The notes beneath the pieces are model-generated. The model was given only the letters and a program-made list of their open reading frames with translations. It searched no databases and had not been told where the DNA came from. A DNA stretch of 64,000 nucleotides from Mactromeris polynyma (Eukaryota > Mollusca > Bivalvia > Venerida > Mactridae). Shown here piece by piece: positions 41,201-56,200 of this stretch. Positions within the stretch are counted from its first letter, which is position 1. Each line of letters opens with the position of its first letter. The translations under genes were made by a program, and so were the position numbers. The stretch lies in NCBI GenBank assembly GCA_032209605.1, contig JASFXZ010000045.1, positions 372,001 to 436,000 of the forward strand, in the 5' to 3' direction.

Positions 41201-44200
41201 AAGTCGGACAAATGGACTGACATGGATAAATATAAATAGGCAAAATTAGTTGTGAATTAATAATAGATCTACAAAGCTAAGACTAGATACACACAATAAG
41301 AATACAAAAGTGTTAAGAGGACAAAAAGATCTGTAGGATTACCTATATCAGAATCTCGGTTTCCTGAGTTGTACTGGGAAATGTTGAAACTTTCTGACAA
41401 TCTCATAGCAGATATGGTCCTCTCTAAACCAGAGATTTTTGCTTTAAGTCGAGTCGTCTCCGCATCCTAAAAACAATTAATTATCATTTTAACTATTATA
41501 TTATTACTATAGTCATTTATCTTTATTGCTGCTATCATTATTGTCATTTGACAGCAATGAATGGCACAAAGGTTTATAATGCAATGTTATGGCATAGTGA
41601 GGAGACTACATCAGCAGTAAGTCTGACTTCATTTTGATTCATTTATAATAATTTTACAGTAATATAGCTATCATTACAAACAACATACCAAACCTTCTAT
41701 ACATGGTAACATTAAGATCAAAGTTACCCAATTTGCACACTGCATGAATGACGGGTCAATTAATTACAAAATTTTACTTCAAAAAGTTGGAATTTTCTTT
41801 CATCATGGATTAGTCGTTAGGGAATTAGTCGTTTGGGAATAAACTGTTTAATCCTTACAATATTAGACAATCATATAACAGACACTCTGAGGTAAGGGGT
41901 AAGTACATTATTCATCGCAACTACCTCAACAACAAAGCCCTAGTACCTTCAGTATAAGTTGCTCATTTGAAGCATCCATTTGTTGTTTCCTGCTCTCCAT
42001 TTCTTCATGAATACCTTCAATTTCTTCAGCTGCTATATGAACCTGATCAGCATAATGTTGTTCCATCTCATTCAACTGTTTGGATTTCTCCTTTAATTGT
42101 GCTTTCAGGACATCATTTGCTTCTCTGTAGTCACCCACCTCTTCTCGTAAAGAACAAAGCTAAAATAAATGTAAATATGAGATAAAAACAAATGGATATT
42201 ACCGGCCATTAGTCAAACTCATCCATAGGTGGAGGGATGTATTTTGGTTAAAAAATGTTATGAGTATGTTATAAATGTTCTTCCAAGAAATTAGAGTTAG
42301 GCATGTTTTTACTGTATTGAATAAGCAAAATAGTTGGGTCTCCATGGTTGAGTAGGTATGGTTGCCAACTTCAAATCACTTGCCCTCACTGATGTGGGTT
42401 CAAATGCCTGCCGGCATACATAATTTATAAGCCACCCACCCAGCTGGCTAAGGGAAGGTTGATTATTTTACCCAGGTGTCTGCCAGGCATCATCATCCAC
42501 CCTTATAGCTGGAATAGTCAATACATGACTCTGGTTTGTTATATAACTTAAAGCCCCAGGACAGAAAAAACTAAGTAACACCTTATAATGTATTGCACTA
42601 CATTGCAGTGTAGCATTGAAATTACCCATACCTCAGATTGATATTTCTTCACAAGGTCATCATTTTCGCTTGAGAGTTTCTGTAACACTTTCTCCTTTTT
42701 AGATGCAGCATCTTTTTCTCTTGCTTTTGCAGCACCAAGCTCCTCAGCAAGTCTTGCAGAATCTCCTTCCTGTGACTAAAATATACATACAGAATAAATA
42801 GCGATAGCAATAAAGAAATACAAGATTGCAATGCAATAATTTTGCCCACCATTGATTTTAAGACAATGAAGAGAACTGAAATTTCTATGAATATTCATTA
42901 AAGATTATCACTTAACAATGTGGGAAACGTCAAAAACATGTGGCTTTCCCACACTGACCATGACAAGGAATGGGAAATGCCCACAAACCAGGTTTACAAC
43001 CAAGTTATTTGTAACCAAGGCTTTATTTGTATAATGAAAACATGATGACCATCAATGCTGCAAAGGTGCCATAGGTGATACAGGCATACACACACTCACA
43101 CTTAGGTATATTATATATTTATGCAACAATTATACACCAAGTTTGATGTCAATACAACCACGCATAACGAAGATATTAAATGGAGTGATTTTTAAATTTT
43201 AAGTGACCTTGACCTTGGACGGAACGAACCCAAAAGCAATCCCAAGCGAGTTCTCCACATGTTCTTACTATACACCAAGTTTGATGTCAATATGATCAAC
43301 AAAACTACATTTATTTGCCGGAAACCAAATTGCTATTTTTAGTAACAGTGATCTTGACCTTTGGTGGACTGAACCCAAAAGCAATCCCAAGGGAGCTCTC
43401 CACATGTTCTAACTATACACCAAGTTTGGTTACAATATGATTCACGGAACTCAAGTTATTCGCTGGAAACCCCCAGTTTGACGCCCGCCCGTCATCGACA
43501 CACACCATTCTAATGAAAACCTGGTAAAAAACAGATACAGTAAAACACCGATAATAAAACCACCATTGGGACCCTTGCAAACTGGTCTTATTATTGAAGA
43601 AGTCTTAATATTGAGGTTGAATAAAGAGCAAGAGTGAAAACAGTCTTGAAGTCTTTTTTCTTAATTTTGAGGTGGTCTTAACATTGAGGTGGTCTTAAAG
43701 TGAGGTTTTACAGTAATTTGTACAAAGATTTCATGAACTTCTGCATCAACAGGATAAATGTAATAGCCTACAATAGATAAAGATATTTTTGATAAGGTTA
43801 ATAATTGACCTAACATCCATAATGCACTTCGTAAATTTGTCTCAACTTTTTGTTATACCTCAAGAATATTTCTTAATTCTTCGACTTCTCTGGTAAGCTT
43901 TTCATGTTCCCTATTTGCGTGTGCTAACTCTCTACGTGTTGCCATGAAATCAGTATGCTGTTGTTGCAGCTGCTCTCTAGAAATAAATTTTAAATCAACA
44001 ATAAATGAGATTTTCTGGCAAGATAGGGAAGTTTAGGTTATTTCACATTTTTGGCAGAAATCACTTGATCTGACTTACTGAACTTTTAGCCGTGAAAAAA
44101 TGCCACTCAGGGTAAAATATTAGTATGGGTTGGTACAAGAAACGAACATTTTTTTAGCCAAAGCAGATTACATTTAGCAGACATAAATTGATGGTCAAGA

Positions 44201-47200
44201 AACATGTAATAGCTTTAATTGGATTTATCTTCCTTTTTAACTGATCTTCTTTATAGGAATACACAAGATTGAAACGATTCAAATACTGAGTAGGATTAGT
44301 CAGTAATAAAAGAATCTATATAATAAAATATCTATATCTACTTTTATACATGTCAATTGTCATGGAGAATCTTAGGAATTATTTTCATAGACTGAGGGAC
44401 ACGAAATCCTCATAGAAACTAAACAGTACCTGGTCAATCTCAGCTCCTGAGTAATCTCCACATTTTCCGCTTTCTGTTCATCTAATTTTGTCTTCTGCCT
44501 TTCCACAAGCTAATATAAAAATCAATAAGTAAGAATTTTACGTATTAGATCTTCAACATCATTGCATCATATAGTAAGGGAAAGCATTATGTCACAATGA
44601 TACTATAAATGAAATATATACATGACTGATAACTTAAATTGCACACAGTGGGAAAAATTGAGAATTTTACTACATGCAATCTCATATGAATCATGGTTAC
44701 ATATCTGTCCATACTAAATACACTATACTTCATTAACGGCTGTGGGACACTTAAGGAGCAAACTTATTACTCATGAATTATTAATGAGACATTTCATTAC
44801 ATCCATAGTGATGACATGAAAAGTTCCACCAACGAAAAAGTCTCCATACAGTATTACTTACAGTTTCAAATTCCTGAACCTTAACAGTTTTAGATGTGAG
44901 ATCTACTTCTTGTCTCTGACAGATCTGTTCTGACTGCTGTAGCTGTAATGTTTTCTCTCGCAATTGTGACTGTGTTTCTTGAAGTTTGTTGTCTAACTCA
45001 ATAATCTAAACAATAAATGGAGTAATTATCAATACTATTATACCTAAAAATGATATTTTCACACAAAAAACATCATATATAGCAATGGCATTCATTGTTA
45101 TAGATACTTTTTAATACATCTCATCCAAAGTCATCTATATGGCTAACTTTTCTGAAGCAAGAATTATCCTTTCAGAGAACATTATATCAATGTAAGAGCC
45201 AAGAGGCTATTCACACATGGGGCTGACATCTCGTCTGGTAGCCAATATTCTAAGGACAAAATTCAAAACAGTGTTTGATTGCTGTCTCCCAACCTACCAG
45301 CCAGAAATGTTGCACTCCAATACATGGTTTGACCCTCAAAAAGGACAAGAAATTATCGGTAGAACTGATGGATGCCCTGCGAAAGTATGTGAAAAATCAT
45401 TGAACCGAAACATGCTGACAATAGTTGCATCTCCTCTTAGTAGTGAAGCTTCCCATTAAGTTTGATATAATTCCGGTTGTTAATTGCTGAGAAAAAGTAT
45501 GGTCACAAATGTGGGACAGACGTTTGGATGCACGCATCGACAGACGAAGCAGGGCTATATGCTCCTCCTTCAGGAAGCATAAAAAATATAGTTATGCAGT
45601 CGTAGGTACTGATCTTCAAAAATACCTACAAACCCAGCCAACTTCACAAAGTAGAGTCAATAGACAGCAAAAAGATATTTTTTAAAGTGGTTTAAGCAGT
45701 AACACTTTAAAGTATTGGCACTTCTGTATCAAATATCTAATTGATGTTTCAGTAAGTTTAGAATTGTCTTCTCCTATGCCGCAATGAATCAGACAGACCA
45801 ACAAATCTACAAACCTGTTTTGTTCTTTCTACAACTTCAGCCTCCTGTTTCTGTACATTAGCATCTAACTTCTTTATACGATGTTCCATTACTTCATGCT
45901 GTTCTTTTATTGTATGATCCAATTGGTTAACCTACAAAGAACACAAAGATTTACTGACAATGAACACTAGTAACAACAATACTTTGTCCAAACTGTTTAA
46001 TTGACCTTGAAGCATTTACATCCAACACACACCTAGGCCAGATAGCTATGTATTGTATGATGGTCATGCACTGTATGGTGACAATTTGAAATGACATCTA
46101 CCCACTATGTTACAGCATTTTCCCTCCAGAGCTCATTTTATCACAAACTTTACATTAGGAGAACGCACCTTATCCCTACAAGAATACAGACTAACTCAGT
46201 TCTGATTTCAGGTATGTGGTTATTCTAGGAAATCTTTTTGCTAGAATTAAATTTTGCATCTTGACATTTACCATTTAAATTAGAGAATATATATATATAC
46301 CCGTGTTTATTGACACAAATAAACTAGATAAATATATAAGACTTGATACATATTTGAAAAATCTGAAACTTGAAAACTAGATCTCGGTGGAACAAAGTAA
46401 CTGAAACAATTTGTCACTCATAAATGGTTCTACGGAGCATATGAACCAAAATGTCACAATATAAGTCAAACATACAGAAAATCAGTGCATATATAAGTAA
46501 AACATGGATGTATCACTTTATTCACACCTTATCTCATCATAATAATGGAAATCTCACCAAAGAAACACGCTCCTCTAATTCTTCTTGTCTCTGATCTAAC
46601 AATTCTCTTAAATTCTTCACTTCTTCTTTCTTACTGCTTAAATCCTCTTGTGTACCACTGTAAAATGTAAGTACAAATACATAAGACAACTAGATGTGTC
46701 CATAGTACACGGATGCCCCGCTATGAGCTTTCAAGGGTTATTGATTGGAAACCCAATATTTAAGCTGAAAGAGGGCCATAACTCCTCCAAAAGTTGGTGC
46801 ATTGTAACCAAAATCTATCTTGACCTGCATGTTATTATCCTATGCTTATGTGCTGAACATGAATTGAATTCATCCCCATCCTTTCAAGACTTATGGATCA
46901 AAACCCAATTTTTCCCACGGACAGCCACACATACGAACAGTGGGGACATAATTATACACTAAAAAGACGTCTCCAGAAATATATGAGACTGGACATTTGT
47001 TCTTCATTCAATAAGACATGTCATCCTCAAATACTATGTCTATAGTCCCTGATCTCATCATATGACTTTCACTCTACATGACAACAAGTTGTGTTATGCT
47101 TCCTATCTCATAGTGAGAATTTGCGTCAAATTATTAATAAATCCTTACAATGGCAGAAAAGAGTGGACTTGACTGACTGAGCCAGAAACAATATAACGTT

Positions 47201-50200
47201 AATAAAAAATGAATACAACTACAAAATATTCCACATAAATGTTAATGTTACACAATAAAATCACTTACACCAATGTATCCTTCATGTCATCCAACATCTC
47301 ATCACGAGTTTTTTTCTCGTACAATGCTCTGTCTAACTGCTTTTCTAAAGCAGAGATTTGTTCAAGACATTCTTGATGCATATCCTGAAAATGAACAGAT
47401 TTTCAGTAAATAATTAGGACAAAAATCAATTAATAACATAAGAGAACCTACAATTTCATATATGGAAATACAGGGCAACCTCTCCAGAGAAACACCATTT
47501 GGAAGGCACACAGTGCAAAGAGGACAAATGGTCAGGCTGCACTGTAGTAAAATGTGGGATGTATGTAATACACACAATAACACTACACAAACTGCTTCTG
47601 TAACACACCGAGTTACAACAGTTCTGAGCCAAACTGTCGATACGTCCCTCCCAAACAATAGCCAGTTGGGAACGACATTTAAAAATTAGGTGAATACTGT
47701 CCACAGAATTACAAGCAATCGAGACAGATGATTTTGTGCAAGGTTCTTCAGGTATTGATCAAGACCAATTCTCAGCATCAAGGGCCCAAGGTTTTGTATT
47801 AAGGTAAGATTTTGTAATTGCTAGATGTCTTTGCTGCTGCAATGCAGGTTCAAATCATAAATCTGGTCTCATGAAGTTTATATTTTCGTAAATTGGTTGG
47901 TTCATACCTGCAGTTTCTTTATCTCAATGTCAAGGTCACTGACAAGTTGAAGTTGTTGCTCCATATCAGAATTTTTCTGCAAGAGCTGATCCTCAAAATC
48001 TGTCACTAAATATCAAACAAATATGTGTATACTGTTATTATATAGTACTACATGTAACCACAGCTCAACTCAAGTGTATGTCAATACATCACTGAAATCA
48101 TATTGTATACACATAAAATCGAATCAGTGTATTGTCCATTAACATATATTATACTTCAACTCTCTAAATCCTAGCCAGAAAAATGAGTCCCAGTCTTGGG
48201 CCAAGGTAATTGTATTTGAGGCAAGGTTTAAAATGCAGTCTTACCATTGGTCAATTTTAAGATCAGCTCAGAACCAACCAATGAGTGAACTTTCAAAGGA
48301 TTGAAACACAATCAGAGCACTGAGAGGCTGGCACCTTACACACTTAGAAAGATCAGCTGTAGAAAGAATTCCTAACACGAAAAAACAATTCACAGATATG
48401 ATAGGTTTCCCACAAGACTAAAGTAACTGCTACTTTACCAATACCTAGTTACAATAGCGTTGTGTCAAACCCTTGATATAAACATGTGTGTTCATGAGAC
48501 TGTTAGTAACTCACTGATCACAAGCTATGCATAAACAGGAAGAACAATCAGAAATGAAATCATGTCTTTTGTTAAACAATGCATATAATATACATTTGTA
48601 CTTCAAACTGAGAAAAGCTTACAATTTAGGCATACGAGTACAGTAAAATCTCACTTTAATACCATCACAAAAGTAAGACCACCTCAGATACAAGACCATA
48701 TATTAACTCAGACCACATCAAACATTATACAATCCCTATGATGGCATTTACATGTTTTACTGTTTAATTAACATGTGAAAACAGCCATTAATGAATAACT
48801 TGTTTCATACCAAGCTCAATCTTTTGTTCAAGTTGAACTCTTATGTCACGTAGATCTTTCTCTAGTTTGGAGATACGTTCAGCTTTAACTTCCTGCTGTT
48901 CTTGTTCATCATGAAGTTGGGCGTCTAACAAATCAACTTCTGTCGCCAACTGACGTCTTTCTTCTTCAGTATTTCTGTAAAAAACATCATATACATTGTT
49001 TGTACATATATTTTTTGCTATTGTATTGGGACTTCAAGTCACATAACATCAAGGGTCATGTAATGACTTCCAGCAATTAGGGTGAAGGAAGATCCCAGGT
49101 GCTCCTTCTTGCATTATTTTTAGGCAAAGGCGGGCACCTGAGTAGAACCTCTGAACTTCTATAAGCCAGCTGGATGACTTCCTCACATACAAGGTCTGTA
49201 TCCCCGATAGGATTGAACCTGCATCAGTGAGGCGCACTTGACTATAAGTTAGCAACCACTCGACCATAGAGACCTCTATATGATGTTTTTGTACTCATGA
49301 GCCTCAGAGGTATGATTTCTGTGCTAAGTTATATTGAACAATATATTGCCAGTAACCCGTAATCTATACATGTTTACATAATGCAATTTAAATGAAAGAT
49401 CACAGGATGGATATCATTAAACGTAACCGATTGTTTTGCCTTTCTACCCCGTTATACTAGTACCATAAACTCATACATACTTCAAAGTAGCTGTGAGCTC
49501 TTTCAATTGACTTGTTCTTTGTTCCAAATCTTCACACGCTTGTTTCAATTTGGTTTCCATCGTTTGTTGATCACTCATCCACTGTGAGTTACCAGACAAT
49601 AACTGATGTTCTAAATTACACACCTGAAATACATACATACACTCAAAACTAAGTGCACACAATTTGGTGACGGATGGATAGCTAGCCAAAATAATATGTC
49701 TCCTCAAACTCTGGGGTGGGGGAGATCGAATTAAGTTACTAGATATCATAGACAATACTCATCAGAACTACAGTAATTTAGGTTGTTATTCTTCTAGTAT
49801 ACAAGTATTATCTAAGCATAATGTATTAATTCTACAAATGCTATTCATACATCATGCCTGCCAATTATTGTCATGGTCATCTCTTCAAGTGGACACCTTG
49901 CATTTAGTAAATAGCAGTGTGGTTCCAATGTCAGTGTTTGCAACTATAAAAGTATGCAAGGAAACATTCGGGTGTTTTGACAGCTGTTTTCACTGTTGGT
50001 ATTTTTCAATGAAAGTGTACAGCCATGAAAAACTGGCCTTCTTGTGTATCTGTAATGTATGTTGAAATAATTCCATGAATAATTATATCCACAATAATAT
50101 GTGGACAATATGAAACTGTGAAACATCGCATTAACAAACATATCCAAGTGGACAAAATTACCGTACCTGTTCTTGAAGTTGAGCTTGTAATTCCTCTAGT

Positions 50201-53200
50201 TCATGAATACGAGACGTTCCATACTGTAACATACTTTGTGACTCTAGGATTGCTTTCTCCAACTGTTCACATTCCTGTGTCTTCACTTCTAATTCATGAC
50301 CTTTAACTTTATTTTCTCGACTCAAATGATCAATCTGTCAAAAAAATCAGTTAGTTAATACTGACTAGATGTGTCCACTGGAGCTTTACAGTAGAAATGT
50401 AAATATTTTGTTTGTAAAGGCTATATTTATAATCTGGCAGAATTATGAATTGAATCCATTCATCCTTTTGAACATAATTGATTGGAAACAAATTTTTAAT
50501 TCGAAAAAGAACCATAACTTCTCCAAAAATTGCAGGATTGTAACTGAAATAGAATTTGACCTGTATTTAGTTATCCTATGCTGATGCAACCGATATAAAT
50601 TGAATCCATCCATCCTCTCAAGAGTTATTGATCGGAAACAAATATAAGTCGAGCATCATTAATTTGAACATTTACTAAAAAAATTACATAAAACAGAAGT
50701 GTATATATTCACCACAAATAAATTGAAAACAAAAAATACACATTTGAGCATGGAATCTATTCTCAAGTTTCGTTATCTCAGAACTTGGTATATGTTGAGG
50801 GGTAAAGACAACACAGTCCTACCTCCTTCTTTATTTATATGAAGATACACTAGTTTCACATTCATCTCTCAATGTTTAATAAGATTCATCCATACAGCAT
50901 CCCTTCTAAAAAACCGTCATAGGTAATACATAAATGTGTAATGTTTACCTTATCATCTCTCTGCCTTATTTCTCTATCGTGTAATTCTTTAGTTTCTTCC
51001 AGAGCACCAATATACGTCCTTATCTCAGTCTTACAAGTATTTAGTGCAGACTCCAACTGTTTGATACGACTTGTACCATTTCTTGCCTTTGAATCAAGTT
51101 CTTGTAACATTCTCTGACTTTGCTCTGTTTTTTCTTCAAGTTGCTGTAAACAATCATTGAACATATTTAGTGTTTGACTTTAGTAAATCTGATGATCCTT
51201 ATTTTAGTTTTTTCACTTCCATAGAAGTGAAGAAACATTACAAATTCATGTGGGTACACATGTACTTCGGTACATTTTGGCTAAAATTGCAGATAACACA
51301 CAAAGTAAATAAACTTACAATATTGAGTACATACAGAGTATACACATTGATCTTTGTTAAATAGTACTTTGTTCTTCTAAATGGAGAGTTATTGTTATCG
51401 CATTATTAGTGGGTATCAAGATATCAACACAACTTGTCAATAATGGAACACATCACAATTTTGATATTTGCGAATTCATTGCACCCGTGAAAATAAAGCG
51501 ACAGTGAAAAAAACCCTGTCACATGATGGTATGTAAATTCATACATCAAGAGTTTAATGCAAATCTGTTTAAACTGATCCTTTACCAAACTAAGTTACAT
51601 TTGTTTTGCACCAAACCTTTGATTTGGCAACTACAATAATTTTATCAAAGCATTAAATATACTAACACATTGGGTACGAGAAAGAGCCTGCTCTGTTTCA
51701 TGAAGTCGGTGGTTTTTGTTCGAGATTTCTCTACGTAAAATATCAGTTTGCTTCTCCCATTCCACAGCTTGACTTGCCTTGTTTTCTACTCTTTCTTGCA
51801 GCTAAAAATAATACAACAATAACTTAGTTTACAGAAGCAACACTTTTACCGTAGACTAGAATGATCAGTTTTTGTACTTTTATATGTGTTTAATTTTTTT
51901 CTCATCTCAGATTCACCCTCAAATCTCACAGAAAGTGGACTACAAAGAATACTCAACATTCAGAAAGCAATGGATTCCAGTTTTCAACCTTGAATATATT
52001 CTGACTCGGACTCAACAGTCTGAATTTTGTGTGTTGATAGATGAGTAATGGTTATAATTACATGCCCTGATTAACAAGGAAAGTTCCTTCAGAACGTTTT
52101 AAGAAGATTAAGTGTGAAAGCATAACTAGTCTATCTGTTTCATCATCTTTATGTAGATAGAGATGTTATGCTTTCACTCCATTAGACATTTGGTCAATCC
52201 TTAAGACCACAGCTTCAGCACAAATGTCATTTGATAAATGTATTAATAAAATGATCAACAATTGCCCCTGTTTATAAACCTTTTGATAAGTATCACTGAT
52301 TTCATTGTATTTTTCTCCATCTTTTACTTAATTTACTAAGGCATTGAAGAATAAACTAAGCTAAATAACTAAGCTGTACTGTATTTCGTTTAGATTTACA
52401 CACATACATCACATTTCAGGACATTGCCTATAGCCTCAATCATGATACGTACAATATCTATCTGCTTCTGGTAATCCTGACATTGCTCCTTATGTATCTT
52501 CTGAATTCTCTCCCTTTCCTCAACGACAGTATCGGCCCCACCCTGTTTCTCCCTCAACTCCCTATGTAATGCCTGTGCCTCATTTTCAAGAGCAGTTATC
52601 TCCTCTTCGAGTTGTTTCATTTTGTTTGACTGGTGAGAACATTGTGAAGTCTTGTCATGAAGTTGCTCTTCTAAGTCAGATATACGACTGCTTTTTTCTC
52701 GCGTCTACATAAAAAATCATTGTCATAATTTATTTCAGTTTGATTTCAAACAAATTTACAATTTTTACAAGTGAAATGGTATTCAGAATTGATGGTATTA
52801 TAAATCCCCCACCAATAAAACACTTAAGCAAAATGTCATTCAACCTGCATAAAATTTATAAAAATCACGACAATTTCAAGCAACAAAATTCATTGTGAAA
52901 GAAAAGTAGTGATACATTATGAATTTTTTGTTAACAGCCATGGTCTTGAAGTGACTTCCAGCTATTAGGGTGGAGGAAAACCCATGGTACCAATTCTAGC
53001 ACAGGCAAAGCCGAGCACCTAGAGAGAACCACCGATCTTTCGAAAGCCAGCCAGATAGCTTACTCACAAAGCAAGAGATTTGAAGTAAGCAACCACAACC
53101 ACTCGACCAGAGGCCCTCTACAAGATGATATAATGTATAACTATGAGAAACCTGATATCTAATGGCTCAACATAAACATCACTTAATTTTACCTTTCTTT

Positions 53201-56200
53201 CAAGCTTAGTTGCATCTTGAGCTTTATCATTTATTTGTTCCTGAAGTTCAACAAGTTGTGTGTTGCGCTGATTGATACGTAATTCAAATGACGAATTCTC
53301 AGAATCTCTGTCAGCAAGTTCTCTTCGTAAGTCCTTGACTTGAGTAAGAAGTCTATCCCTTTCTGATGTGATTTTTGAAGTCGTAGAGTCTAGTTCCTGG
53401 CACTGCTCAGCACCTTGATTAATTGACAATATCGATAGATTCTTAAGGTCATTAAACACCCAAATTACATATAGTATTTTGAAGAATTTTACATTTTTGT
53501 TGGATATTGATAATAAAAAATAATTCCTTTAATCTTGTGAATGTTTGGAGATATTCCAATCGTTGCAAAATTCTTAACAATTGATTGTGATGGTGTGCAC
53601 AAGTACACGATATTATATCAGAGGGGTTACTAATCATTCTACTTGTATATACTAATTAATTTATATATTGTGATGAAAGAATCATGCTAATTCAAATTAT
53701 TCCTGAGTCTGCTTCATGGAGGAAATAGTAGTAGTGTCTAATGAGGTGTGTTCAGGACCTTTGTGGGGTCCGAACCCATAACTTCCAGGTTGAATGGCTG
53801 ACACCTTATTCACTAAACAACCTAACACCTAACATAATTTTTTATGAATCAATTCAATAATTTATATGTCAGCGAATACAAATAATCAGGGAGATAAGGT
53901 CTGCAGTAGTTTGTGACAGAAAATATATGAGCGCCGCTGTACGATTTCCAACCTCTTCATTAAGTGACGTCATTTCCAGAAAACATCACATGTGACGTCA
54001 CCAGTAAGCAGTTACTGACAGTAAGCAATATTTGCCCCATATGGCAATATGAAAACAAAGTGACCATATGGAGTAAATATTGTTTCTTGCTTGCAAATAG
54101 CGACATCACAAGTTGAGTTTTCTTGAAATCATGTCACTTATAGAAGAGGTTGTAAATCCCATAGCAGCCCTGATATATCAAGAAAAACAGATTCAAAAGA
54201 CTTTTTTAGCAAACTTTAACATACTTCTTTGATTTTTCTCAATCATGTTCTGTAAATCTGTGCGTAGATTATCAATCATGTTAGACTGGTCCTCTGATTG
54301 TTTGACTTCCTGCAGACTGGTTTGCAATCTTTGAATCTCCGCATCTTTCATTGCTAATTTCAACCTGAAAAAAACACACACAAGGTTAAATAAGAAACTG
54401 AGTCAATACAAAACAAACTATGATAAGTTAATAAGAATTCCTTAGATGGATAGAGATTATTGCATGAGGTGGTCATACATAATTGACTTAATTTTCTGTT
54501 CCTGAAAACAATAAAAACTAATATGCATTTTTATCACATTTTGATGACAAATTTAACTCATTCGGAAACATCTATAAACAGAAATTTAACAATTCATTTT
54601 GATAATTAAAAAAAAATATCCATAAAATTAACTTCTTTGCCCACTAGGCCATCCTGAAAAAATGTTTGTTTGGCATAACCCTACCAAGCTCAAGATGGAT
54701 GGGTAGGTAGGTAATTTTTTTATTCATCATATTTATGATCATACTACAGTAAACCATCAACAAACTGCTTAAAACATTTCCAACTCAGACCCCTCAATTT
54801 TTTTTTTGAGTAGGGGTCATTTTCATTGGTATGTAGGGTTAATGCCAAACAAAGAATTTGTTAAGGATGGTCTTATAACCGTGACCATTATTGTAAGGCA
54901 ATTAAGATGTTACATCAGTGTTTATTACAGTATTGACATTATGTTGTGTACCTCAGATCTGAGAGTATATTTTTTGCAGATGCTGTATTAGACTCAGTGG
55001 CACCGGAAGATTTTTGGAACGAAGCAGCAGACGACATGTCTGGTCCCTGGCGTAAGCTGAAGTTACCACTGTCATTTACTGTAAAGCTGTTATTTCTCTG
55101 AAATCATAATCATTCTGACTCAATTATATTTACAGTATGAAAAATAACAAAATAATATACAATGCAACCACTTCAGAGTTGTCCACTTTTGAGCGTCAAC
55201 CTCAACAACATTATCAATTTCCCAGAAGCAAAAATTTGTTTCCAATTAAAACCTCTTTGGAGCAATAACCTCTCAACAACAAACAAAATGTGCATCTTGA
55301 AAAGAGTTTTGGTCAGGAGAGGTTGCACTGTATTCAGAATATGTAAACAATTTGAAAGTAAAGATTTTAATTTTATCACTTAAAGATAATACACTAGAAT
55401 TTCAACAAGAAATCAGCATACTTTTTTTTAACAGTTATTTTAGAATATATTCTTTAATCAAAACCGTCTAAGGACGAAAAAGCAGAATAAGATGTATGGA
55501 TCTTTCAATATTGAATTAATTCATTGTTTGCTCTTTGTTTATTACATGGGCACAAAAAATTCAGTTTGTTTACATCTGAAGTTGTGTGTTTATGCTTCGC
55601 GTACCAGTTACACTTCTTAGTCTATAAAGACGACTCTTATTTTTATCACAGTTGTCATATTTGTTTACAAATGTTGATGAACCTGACAAAGCCAAACTAC
55701 TCCATCCATTGGTATTTCTTAAATGAATGGCATAGTAAATATGTTAATTTTCTACTTTAATGTTCATGTTCTTTCAATTATGACATCAAAAATAACGGTT
55801 TATTCACTTTAATTATGTATTAAGCTAAGACAAAAGTCTTCCACGATGTGACAAAATTAACATTAACAAAATATACATAACAAAAGTATCTAAATACAGC
55901 CGAAATAAGGTAAGAATGAAAATGTGATTCCAGCAAGGAAACTGATGTCAAGTTTAATAACCTCAGACAAAAATATTCATGTCTTTGTATACTTACACTA
56001 GATGGTCTACTATTATATGTCTGCTGTACTTGCTGTGCCAACTGTTCCAGTTGCACTAACATTGTCCTACTTTCCTCGATTTCCTGTTGGCACTGTGCCA
56101 ATTGTTGATGCTGCTGGTCGACTTCCTTCTGTAGTTGGCTATTCTCGAACTTCAAACTTTCCATTAACTGCGTATCAGCCTCTAATCTAGCTACAATAAC

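Noticed and set aside
45217..45459. 80-codon ORF in a CCDC18 intron
   Set aside because: Sits in a dispersed-repeat-like block that ends with 'CAGACGTTTGGATGCACGCA' type sequence. No domain, and intronic on the opposite strand.
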